A DNA stretch of 64,000 bases, taken from NCBI GenBank assembly GCA_954871525.1, contig OX940861.1, forward strand, positions 34,981,201-35,045,200. Reading direction: 5' to 3'. Made by a program: the position numbers and the translations under genes. Positions 22,599 through 32,810 of this stretch are shown here, piece after piece. The stretch comes from Parietaria judaica (Eukaryota; Streptophyta; Magnoliopsida; Rosales; Urticaceae). Positions within the stretch are counted from its first letter, which is position 1. Each line of letters opens with the position of its first letter. The notes beneath the pieces are model-generated. The model ran no database searches and had not been told where the DNA came from. It saw only the letters and a list, made by a program, of their open reading frames with translations.

Positions 22599-25469
22599 GT
22601 GTTTGCGGCTCCCACCGGTCTTCCCCCTCCACGATATTGTGACCACCGCATCCGTCTCCTATCGGGAACCGATCCAGTGGCGGTTCACCCGTACCGATAC
22701 CCACATCTCCAAAAGGATGAAATCGAGCGTCAATGCGAAGACATACTACGGGCGGGGATTATCCGGAAAAGTACTTCGCCGTTCTCGTCACCGGTCCTCC
22801 TCGTCAAGAAAACCGATGGGTCTTGGCGGTTTTGCATTGACTTTCGCGAGCTCAACAAGGTCACCGTTAAGGATAAGTTTCCGATTCCGGTCGTAGATGA
22901 GCTTCTTGACGAGCTCCACGGGGCAAAATTCTTCACCAAATTAGACCTTATCGCGGGATATCATCAAGTACGGATGAACGCCGAGGACGTCGAGAAGACG
23001 GCTTTCCGCACTCACCATGGACACTTCGAATTTCTTGTCATGCCGTTCGGTCTCTCCAACGCACCCTCCACATTCCAAAGCCTAATGAATGAGATCTTCT
23101 ACGACATGCTTAGGAAGAATGTCCTTGTTTTCTTCGACGATATCCTCATCTATAGCCGAACTTAAGATGAACACCTCGCCCATGTGCGCGCGGTCTTTGA
23201 CAAATGCCGGGAAAACGGTCTCTCGCTAAAGCGGTCGAAGTGCTCGTTCGGCAAGGAAGAGGTCGGCTACCTCGGGCATATCATTTCGGGTGACGGGGTC
23301 CGGGTCGACGGAAACAAGGTCCAAGCGGTCATCGAGTGGCCTCAACCGAGTACACCTCGCGGAGTACGGGGTTTCCTCGGACTCTCGGGGTACTACCGAA
23401 AGTTTATACGGGATTATGGCATCATAGCCGCACCTCTCACGAGCCTCCTTCGTCGCGCGGGTTTCAAATGGGACGATGCGGCCACCAAGGCATTCGAAGA
23501 TTTGAAATCCGCCCTCTCCGGCTCACCTGTTCTCACATTGCCGAATTTCGACGAGGCTTTCATTGTGGAGTGTGATGCATCCGGAACGGGAATTGGGGCA
23601 GTCCTCCAACAAAAGAGCCACCCAATCGCTTTTTTTAGCCAAAAACTAGCCAGCCGACACGCTAAATTGGCCGCCTATGAACGTGAGCTTATTGGGCTCG
23701 CAAAGGCCATCATCCATTGGCGGCCCTACTTGTGGGGGCGGAAGTTTGTGATTAAGACCGACCACGCGAGCCTCAAATTCCTCCTTGAACAACGGCTCAA
23801 TACATCCCCACAAATCCATTGGATTAGCAAGTTACTCGGCTATGATTTCACCGTGGAATATCGCGCCGGCACCTTGAACAAGGTCGCTGACGCCCTTTCA
23901 CGACGCGGCGAGGAGGAAGGAGATAAGAGTGCGTTGAGTGCCCTCGGAGTGGGCAGCCCATCGTTCACCGTGGCTTTACGGCGAGAGGTGGCCGACTCGG
24001 CCGACCTCCAAGCGCTCCGGACGCGAGTTGAAGCAGGAGAAGCTCTCCCATGTTAGACGTATCGTGACGAACTCCTATTCTACAAGGATCGCTTGTATCT
24101 CGGTGAGTCTTCGCCCTTAATCAAGGAGGTCATTGAAGCTTTTCACGGTATCGGACACGAGGGTGTCCAAAAGACGATGGCCCGCATTCGGAAGGATTTT
24201 TATTGGAAGGGTTGGAAAGGGGCGGTCCAAAAGTACGTGCGCGCATGCCAAACTTGCCAACGCAATAAGTGGGAAGCTCTACAACTGGCCGGCCTTATGC
24301 AGCCCCTTCCGGTCCCGGACCAAGTTTGGAAAGACATCTCGATGGATTTCGTGGAAGCTCTTCCGAAGGTTCAAGGTAAAAGTGTTATCCTTGTCGTCGT
24401 AGACCGATTCTCCAAGTATGCTCATTTCATTCCGTTGAGCCACCCTTTTTCGGCAATTTCCGTGGCTAACGTCTTCTTTAGAGAGATTGTTCGACTCCAC
24501 GGCTTCCCGGCCTCCATTGTATCCGACTGGGATAAGGTCTTCCGTAGCACCTTTTGGCGCAAACTCTTTCGCTTAACGGGCACGGAGCTTCACTTCTCGA
24601 CGGCCTTTCACCCTCAATCGGACGGGAAAACCGAGGTGGTGAACCGCACTCTCGAGATGTACCTCCGTTGTACGACGGGAGACCATCCTCGGAAGTGGTT
24701 GGAGTGGCTTCCTTGGATAGAGTTCGTGTACAACACCTCTTTCCACTCGAGCCTCAAGACCTCACCGTTTCATGTTGTTTACGGGCGTGAACCACCCCGC
24801 GTTCTCGACTACACCGCGGGCTCCACAAAACTGGACGATCTCGATGTCGCCCTCGGCCGAAGGAAGGAGTTCATTGCGGAGGTTCGTGTCCGGCTCTTGG
24901 ATGCCCAATCTCGGATGAAAGCAATCTACGACGGCAAACACCATTTTGTCGAGTTCGCGGTCGGGGACTTGGTTTGGTTAAAGCTTCAGCCCTACTGTCA
25001 ACTTTCGGCGGCTCGTTCGGCGTTCACGAAACTGTCCCCGCGCTTCTACGGACCATTTGAGGTGATCGGACGAGTGGGATTGGTCTCGTACCGCTTGAAG
25101 CTTCCGACAACGAGCCGAATCCACAACGTCTTTCATGTCTCGCTTCTCAAAGCTCATAAGGGGGATCCACCGACGATCGCCACAACCCTTCCTCCAGTGT
25201 TTGAAGGGCGCACACTTGCGGACCAACCCGAGAAGCTACTCCGTGCTCGGACCCGTCTCGGTGAAAGGGAGGTGCTAGTGCAATGGGCGAATGGCAGACC
25301 CGAGACGGCTTCATGGGAGAAATCGGTTACGATCGTGGAAGCCTTTCCAGAACTCGAGCTTGAGGACAAGCTCGTGGTCGAGGAGGAGAGTAGTGTTACG
25401 GACCCTCGGTTCGGAATCACCTATCAACGCCGTAGAAGAGGAAAAGGAGCAACACCCAAGAGTGGCTAA
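22599..25469 (+). pseudogene. Gypsy RT, RNase H and integrase with chromodomain-like tail
   Basis: One frame with two stops (TAA 23163-23165, TAG 24054-24056). Reverse transcriptase: [26 protein letters not shown] and the catalytic FFDDIL. RNase H: ECDASGTGIGAVLQQ and KTDHASLKFLLEQ. Integrase: an HHCC zinc finger (HGIGHEG...CQTCQRNK), then DDE residues in SMDFVEA, SDWDKVF and KTEVVNRTLE. After the GPFEVIGRVG segment the C-terminus has LVQWANGRPETASWE, a chromodomain-like fold of the chromovirus clade. The frame runs 76 bp into the 3' LTR. Confidence 0.93.
25379..25393 (+). other. Polypurine tract of the gypsy element
   Basis: GAGGAGGAGAGTAG-type purine run directly before the 3' LTR; the usual plus-strand priming site. 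Confidence 0.7.
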
Positions 25470-25872
25470 GAAGACGAGAATGAGAGATCAACTCTTTTAT
25501 TTTTCTGCTTTATGTCGTTTGACTTCCTTTGAGGTCGTTTTCTGAGTTTGGTCGTTTAGACCACTCATTGTCATTTTTTTAGCATGACTTATGTATTGTC
25601 GTTTGGGTGTGAAGAGGGGGTATTTAAACCTTCTCCATGAATGAAATAATCAGCCTGGAATTAACTCTAAACCCAATTAGGTTTAGGGTTTTATACAGGT
25701 CTTATTCTTTAACAATTCGTACGCCTCCATTACTCGACTTTTGCCTCTTCTTGTCTTCTTCGTGATAGGACCACGGCTCGGAGAGGTCGATCCCGTCGAG
25801 GACGAGGTGCAGCTTCCTCGGGGTTGAGGAACACTCCGCCGATTACATGAGCTCAAACTCGGGCTCCTATCA
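25394..25872 (+). repeat. 3' LTR of the gypsy element
   Basis: 479 bp, about 97.5% identical to the 5' LTR. Encodes the C-terminus of pol at its start. Confidence 0.95.
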
Positions 25873-25877
25873 TATAC

Positions 25878-26240
25878 ACAATCTCAAGTAGCGGTTACAT
25901 ATGGTGTCTACTTCAGGAGATACCTTTTTCACTAGCTCGACGTACAGCTGTTTCAACCTTGACGGTCTATCTTGTGTCCGAATATATGATTCGAAGTCAG
26001 GTTCATCAGCAATGGCTCTTGGCTGAGTACTATGATCAACTGGGTAATAAGTTACCTTCAAATCAAATTGTCGGACAATATCAAATTTGTTATACAACAA
26101 CTCCTTCAAATCATCAATGTTGTTTAAAGCAAACTTTTCAACGGTTAAAGCAGTTGCAGTATCACTTATTCCCTCCCACCACCACTTATAACAATATCTA
26201 TCGAAAATCCACTCTCAGCCAACACTGACAATCAAAAGGT
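25878..26240 (-). pseudogene. N-terminal fragment of a MULE-like transposase
   Basis: On minus from about 26240 the frame reads MDYYLLIVSVG, a stop, then TVEKFALNNIDDLKELL, DLKVTYYPVDHSTQP and DEPDFESYI. Plant MuDR-type transposases start with such a domain (a glycine/tryptophan-rich strand, a central helix, a L.Y..PD strand, then DED..SY). One in-frame stop lies near 26205, and the gypsy insertion at 25872 cuts the gene after about 115 codons. Assignment to MULE is by pattern and moderately secure. Confidence 0.5.
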
Positions 26241-26329
26241 AATAATCCATCCTGCAAATGGAAAAAATACTTCAATCTTAAATTAAACTGCTATAGGCTT
26301 ATAGGATACAACTATATTATAACGTTTTG

Positions 26330-26885
26330 TAGCGGTAAGTTTGCAACCGAGATTATAGTTAAGAATTTATAGAGTACGAACTAAATTCGGCCTACAGATC
26401 ACGGTACCGCTACATAACATATTCATAACGCATAATTTATCAAAAATTGAAAACAACAATAAAATTACTTGATTACAGTGGCTAAACTTAGTTTATATTT
26501 TAAGGATTCATAGAGTATATTCGGCCTACAGATCTCGGTACTGATACATAAGATATTCGTACCACTATTTTTTGTCCAGAAATTTAAGATTGTAATAAAA
26601 TTACTTGATTACACTTGGCTAACATTAGTTTATATTTTAAGGATTCATAGAGTACATTAGGCCTACAAATATTGGTACCGATACATAAGACATTCATACC
26701 GCTATATTTTGTCCAGAAATTGAAAACAATAATAAAATTACTTTATTACACTGGGCTAACCTTACCTTATATTTTAAGGATCTATAGAGTACATTCGGCC
26801 TACAGATCTCGGTACCGCTACATAATATATCCATACCGCTATTTACACAGAAATTGAAAACGACAATAAAATTGCTTGATTACAC
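26330..26885. repeat. ~135-bp tandem repeats near the right end of the composite element
   Basis: The marker AAAATTACTTGATTACA (with variants) recurs at about 26461, 26597, 26734 and 26867, a period of 133-137 bp. Each unit carries GGTACCG(C/A)TACATAA, i.e. the ACCGCTA word. Confidence 0.85.
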
Positions 26886-29800
26886 ACCTTCGAATGAGTT
26901 AATTCTTGATATATATAATCGAACTGAAAGATTCGCTAATCGTTGGCTGGGTAATGCAGAATACGAAGAGAAGGAATACGTTGAATCGGCGAAGAAACAA
27001 TGGGAGCTTAGGGTTTCTTGGCAATTGGGGAATCGAAGAAGAAGACGAATAACAGAGGAGAGAGAAATAGGGAGGGAAAGAAATATTATTAAAAAGGAGG
27101 AGAGAGAAGAAAATAATAAAATAAGAGGAGAGAGAAAATCGAGCCCAACGAACTATAAAGGGGCCTCACTTCGTTTAATGAAGGGTATGAACCAAATATA
27201 TGAACAGTACCGAGGGTATAAACATATACCAAATCCCAAATAAGGTCATTCTTGCAATTTGCCCTCCAAAGAGTCTCTCATGTTTCATTAAATTGCAGAA
27301 ATTGTCTTTAAATCTATATATATAAAAGGGCAATAATTTCGGGAATGATGTCGGCCAAAAACCATCAATTTTCACCTCATTCTTTTTTCTCCTATTTTTG
27401 AATTATTTTTAATTAGAAAAAAAATTTAAAAGATGTTATTGGGTTTCAGTCGTCGTGTCTCCTACGAACAAACGCAATAGTCCATTTGTCACAAAAGTCA
27501 TGTCTTCTTTTTTTATCTTCTCTTTCGACTTCTTCAACAAACAATCTCCGGCTAAAAATATCATCTGCATTTTTATTTGGAGTTTTGATATGCTCGATAC
27601 GTTTTAACATTTTTACATTTCTAATATTGTTTGTTGGGCTTCTCAGATATTGGCAGTCACAATGTCTAACAATGTACGACTTATAAATGTATTCTTTCGA
27701 ATCCTTTCATTATATTTTGGATAGACAACCAGTTGCATTTACAATTACATGTGCTTCCGTTCTCACCATTCCAATTAACGTGTCTCCACGGTCGACAATC
27801 ATCCTACTCCGTCGGCACTCGGGAAGCCAGCATCTATGGTAGGTAATAGTTTCTTTTGGATATGTTGGTTTTTTAAATTCGTTTTTGCGCTCACAGTTAG
27901 CTCCCATTCCAGATTTGAATTGGTTTATTATGAGAAACAACCAAAAAGAACCAAATAGAAGATTGTATTTTGTTGCCAGAAATATATACCCTTGCATTCA
28001 AGATGTATGCAAAAACTCTTAAATGCGAAATTGCTTTTTTCCTCCTTGCAATTAAGGAAATCTTACTTTTTCAGGTATTTCAATGATCTCCTCCAAGGGG
28101 TTCATCAAAGTAAAATCTATTAAAAATCTCTTCTTGTCCAGACTGAATAGAAAACAGGTGGAAAATAGCTTCATTCTTCTTTCCACTGTCGCCACTGCGG
28201 GAGTCATTCCAGCCATTTATTTATGGTGTTTGGCATCTCTCTCTCCCTTTTGGGGAGACATCCTAACTTATAGTTAAATGTATTATAGCAGGGGTTCATG
28301 TTTGGAAGTGAGTCCGCTCGGAAAGAGCTTGGTGACTTGATTATAGATCTTTGTCAAGGAAATTCCGTTACCGAGTATCCTGATCTTATTCCAAATGCTC
28401 CAAGGGTTTTTAAGGACCAAGTCGTTAAAATCAAGGTTGAGAAACATTAGACGATAGTGATACGTACCCGGGAACTTGATTGGTGATCTAATTATCGACC
28501 AACACCAGTTAAGTGAGATTTCTCTCTTTCATTCATGTTTTGGTTATGTTTTCTATTTTCAATTCAATTTTGGTGTATAATTCATTCTTATGATATATAA
28601 TTCATTCTTTTGAAGAAGTGGCCATTGGACGCGTCAACTAGTTTGTAAACAACATCAAAGAGCTTCCACACCGTGAAATAAATTACATTCACGACCACGC
28701 TTTCGCCCCGGGCGAGGCAAAAGAGAGGTTACATAAATTGTTTACATGCTTGACTACTTTTCTTGGTTTCAATCTCTTCTGTCTTTAGGGTTATTTATTG
28801 ATTTATTTTTAAGATACCATGCTCTTCTGTGCCGAAACAGTGCACACTAAACATTGCACTTGAGAAGATCATAGAGAAGATGGGAAAAATAAAAAGAAAG
28901 AATACACATATAAAAATAGATGTTAATCTTTTTGGATCAATCTCTCATGCTTATTGATCTCTCACACAAATTCGTCTAATAATCCATGTTTTACGAAGTG
29001 GTTTTTATTCTTTTATAAGTTTGTTTAGATTCTGGCTCAATTTTTTAGCCCGAAGCATCTATGATTTATGATTTGTACAATAAATTATGAAAATACTAGA
29101 CTGATTAATTTTTTTATTACTGCAAAATAGGAAACACAATCGAGACTGATATTTATTAAGAAGATGGTCTGCAGATGGAAACACTATGTAATACAATATC
29201 ATATTACTGCTGTTCTTTCATAAACTTTTATCACAAAGAAGGTTTATGGAAAGTAATTTTTTCAATTCTTGCAGATTATTTTAACGGCCAGCTTCAACTA
29301 GAAAAAGAATTACAGTCCTATTAAAGTAGAACTTATGTCTCGAAGGTATTTATTTTTTTTACCGATTCCTTTTGTTTTCCATTACCAATAATTTTTTAAA
29401 TGTTAACATTTCGCTGGGTTTTTTTTTATCCTGCTTTGTTGTTCGATTAATACTCGAAATCCTCTTTCCAATGTCATCATCTTTTGTTATGAGAATGCAA
29501 AGTTGTTCATGCTGGATTGCTAAGTAATAAAATCCTTGCTGCATATTAGATTATATTTCCCATATTATTTACGACGATTTAGTTATTTTCAGGTTTCGTT
29601 TTGCAAGATTAGTTAATTAATGAGTAATATGAGGCCTTGGTTTGTATTGACGTGAATTGCCTGCACTAAAGATATTATATGTTTATTTACATCGTAAAGA
29701 GAATTTGATAGATTAGAAACAAAGTATATATGCTAACCATTTCATTTATGTTTGCACTTTGACTTCAAATGTCTCAATCAGATTGTTTGCACTTCCACAT

Positions 29801-30130
29801 ATAGAGAGGGAGATCTTGAATGCTTTGTTATAGACTCACACTCAAATGCATATTGAACCATCAAAGGTATCAATATTCCTTTTAGATATTCTGACAATTG
29901 ATTTTAACTTTTCTTTGGTTGCCTCTAAGCCTTTGTTCGGTTTTTAATTTGTTATTTGGTGTTTGGGTAGATGTCTCCAGGCTCGATTTATTAAACTTCT
30001 TCAACAGAAACCCACCCGGTTCAGCGTGAATCCAATGTGTGTATTTTCTTTTATATTTGGGTTTTTGTTTGTTATATTTTTAAAAATTTAGATCGTATTT
30101 GTTATTTGGTTTATCCTTTTTATTTATTTA

Positions 30131-30646
30131 TGGATTCAGAGTTGACGTTCCAACTATTTTCTATGTAACAAGTTATGAAGAAGAATATGCTAAGAAGCCT
30201 TTCGGAAACAAGGTTTGTTTTTCTTATTTCTTGAGTTCTTTTCATAATTGTTAAGTTATATAACAAATACTTTTTATCTATAAAAATAGAATTCATGGAT
30301 TCTACTTTGTGCTCTTTTTTTTTTTAATTTCGTACCAAAGGTACTAGGCCCTCAAATTAATGTCAAACTATTCTAAATGTAACAAGTTATGAGGAAGAAA
30401 ATGCTAAGACTCCCTTCGGAAACAAGGTTCGTTTTTTGTTATTGTTTGAGTTTTGTTCTAAATTGTTTAGTATAATAAAAAGTATTTTATTAAAATAAAA
30501 TTCAAGGATATCCATGGTTGTTTTCTTTTTCATAAATTTTAACTTTCTAAAGTTACTATCACTATGGATTCAAAATTGATGTTCAAACTATTCTCTATGT
30601 ACAAAGTTATAAGGAGGAAAATGCTAAGAAGATCTTCGAAAATAAG
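30131..30646 (+). repeat. Exon-like unit present three times in the Helitron
   Basis: Copies at about 30131-30212, 30345-30426 and 30563-30646, spaced 214-220 bp, each ending in AAG|GTT(T/C). Copy 1 reads VDVPTIFYVTSYEEEYAK; copy 2 keeps VTSYEEENAKTPFGNK; copy 3 keeps SYKEENAKKIFENK. The parent protein is unknown. Confidence 0.7.
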
Positions 30647-31369
30647 GTTCATTTTTTTAAAAAAATTATTTGAGCTCATTTCTTAATTGATTAATTATAT
30701 TATAATATTTTGCAGTGTAATCTGAACTCATTTCTTAATTGTTAAGTTATATTACAATATTTTGCAGTGTACGAAGAAAATACATTAAGTTCGCCTCTAT
30801 AACATTGCAGCGCGACTCTCGCCTTCAGCTTCGGTTTCCACGGACCTTTCTCGTTATCAACTTAATTCCCACCTTCCCCACTCTTTCTCACGATTCATAC
30901 TCTCGGTTTTTTGTCTATCATTTTTGGTAGTTTCATAGTCATATATTTCAGATTAAGACTTTTATTTCAGCTAGGTATTATTTTTATAATTTTTAATGTA
31001 GTATTATAATAAGGAAAAGAAGGAAAATGAGTACAATTGGTTGGATTTCATATCTGATTTAATTCAGAGGTTTGAATTTTATTGTATTTCACATTAAATT
31101 AGATTGACTTATATATAACTTTAAAAAAAAAATGACCATGATTTGTATTTTTTTTTTTCATTTGTATATGATTTTTTTTTTCAAATACAAATGTATTAAA
31201 CGTGTTTCTTAGTAGTTGATTTCCAAGTAGACATGCACGTATGTTGATAGTTATCACTTTATTGTTTGAGTTTGTTAATTTCTAAATGTTTTAACTATAT
31301 AAATTAATTTGTGATTCTTAAATAAAATATAAATACTATAATGGTTTTGTAACTATCATTATAATTTGT

Positions 31370-31677
31370 GGGAAACTTCATAAAATGACCTTCAAAACAC
31401 CACAAATTTTTTTATTACACCTCAAGTTTTCATAATTCTAAAATCAACCTTTTTAAATTTTATGTACCAAAATACCCTTAGTTGTGTCCATTTTTCCGGA
31501 CGCGACTTGTCCATTTTTCAGGAGGCAATATGTCCATTTTTCAGACACAATATGTATATTTTGAAAGGTTATTTAGGTACATAAAATTTAAAAAGGATGT
31601 ATTTCCAATTATGATGTTTTGAGGTGTAATAAAATAATTTATGGTGTTTTGAGGGATGTTTTATGAAGTTTCCCTTT
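31370..31677. mobile_element. Small MITE nested in the Helitron
   Basis: About 305 bp with long inverted repeats: left GGGAAACTTCATAAAATG, right end complementary GGGAAACTTCATAAAAC, with CAAAACACCA inside both. Flanks repeat TAATTTGT (31362-31369 and 31679-31686), with a few extra bases on the right. Probably MULE-type. Confidence 0.65.
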
Positions 31678-32002
31678 GTAATTTGTCATGAAAACTATAT
31701 TAATGTCATTGTAATCGTATTTGTTATTACGAATCTATCTCTTACATGTTCAAAATTTTCTTTATCAAATTTATACATAGTATTTTATTCTTATAGAGAC
31801 AGAAAAACAACATTTATGTAAGCCATTCATTTTGTATGTAATTATGAAATTTATCTAATTATATTAAAAAAATCGTAAATCATATTACATAATAAAATAA
31901 TTTGTTGTAAATGTATGTTTTTCAATAACAATCGATAACAAAATTATTTAATTTGACATTGTTTTTAACATCACCGTGCAAATCGCGGTGCCGGTCCACT
32001 AG

Positions 32003-32810
32003 TTTTAATAATTCGTCATTAATTCCCATACTCTTTATTTAGCTCACTATACTATTTTATTTTATAAATATTTGCGGCAAAAATATATAAAGCTTTCAGC
32101 ACAATCATCGTACCAGTATAAAATAATTTGGCTGAGATTAAGAAGCACATCGTTTTTTGTCGTAATAATACTTCTTTCAGTATTATATAAAATTTGTGAA
32201 GAGTTTACCGGGGTTGTCAATCTTTGTTTATCAGTTTCGTTGGCGAATCATATAGCGACTACAGTTACCGGGAGTACTTAATTATAACCAGTTGCCGGTT
32301 TCGCTCTGGCAAGCTGCCAATAAACCCCAGTAGTTCCGGTACAACTGACAATTATTGTATAATCGTAATGCGGGCGCCGGAGCGGCAGCAAATGAAGTCC
32401 TTGCGCAAGCGCGGCCACAAATTTGCATCGATATATATTCTGCGGATCACCAAATCTGTTGAAATTTTAATTTAAAATTATAATAATACAAGATCAATAA
32501 AGGGCATTCCATATTTTGAAAACAAGAGTGCTTTGATCAAATTAACCATTGAAGTTTCAAGTAGATATTTTAATTTACTCATGATTCAAATATTCCGCAG
32601 TGCATATTAGAACTATTTACAAACAAACCCCCAACCATATCTATAATTTACAAGAGGCCTATGTTCTTATGTCGTGTGGGTGTGGGTGCTAATTAATTTG
32701 ACTCCCAATATGTAAAATTAGAGTTTAAAAAAAAAATTAAAAATCTTCTTCCTAATTTTTTCATTCAAGCAGAAATGCAATTTAAAACATTAAATGAGGG
32801 AAGAAAATAA
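32003..32810. other. 3' flank of PDS5; unidentified GC-rich patch
   Basis: Between the Helitron and the PDS5 stop. 32290-32430 is clearly more GC-rich than its surroundings and open in more than one frame (plus ORF 32224-32475), but nothing is recognised. The rest is AT-rich 3' flank. Confidence 0.4.

Larger units (their letters stand above)
19936..25872 (+). mobile_element. Ty3/gypsy chromovirus-like LTR retrotransposon, full length, disabled
   Basis: 5937 bp with an exact 5-bp duplication TATAC (19931-19935, 25873-25877). The LTRs are 479 bp each (19936-20414, 25394-25872), start TGTTACGG, end CCTATCA, and differ at about 12 positions (2.5%). The order is LTR, primer binding site, gag, protease, RT, RNase H, integrase with a chromodomain-like tail, LTR, as in Ty3/gypsy. 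Three in-frame stops and one frameshift interrupt the coding region, so this copy cannot make its proteins. It is inserted in the MULE-type element, splitting its minus-strand gene. Confidence 0.96.
15640..27264. mobile_element. Large decayed MULE-type transposon with DUF1985 gene (composite)
   Basis: The unit is inferred from a word, ACCGCTA (or its complement), that recurs from about 15660 to 26840 on both sides of a nested gypsy element. It also rests on two coding parts: a DUF1985 gene on plus (15884-17177) and transposase-like pieces on minus (26240-25878, then 19807-19250 beyond the gypsy insertion). The right end (GGGCAAATTGCAAGAATG on minus, ending at 27264) resembles a plant MULE terminal repeat. 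A purine-rich stretch at 26900-27160 may be the minus-strand promoter leader. No matching left terminal repeat was found, so the left edge is approximate. DUF1985 is known from plant MULEs that also carry Ulp1-like proteases; no Ulp1 domain was seen here. Confidence 0.5.
27313..32002 (+). mobile_element. Helitron, non-autonomous, 4.7 kb
   Basis: The 5' end TCTATATATATAAAAGGG and the 3' end with hairpin CACCGTG-CAAAT-CGCGGTG (31972-31990), eight bases, then CTAG (31999-32002) are textbook plant Helitron termini. Insertion is between A (27312) and T (32003) without target duplication. No Rep/helicase frame is present. Inside are exon-like segments with donors and acceptors, for example 28288-28437 (RGFMFGSESARKELGD), 28617-28722 (NNIKELPHREINYIHD) and the triplicated exon near 30131-30646. 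These look like captured and decayed host gene pieces whose source I cannot name. Confidence 0.85.
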
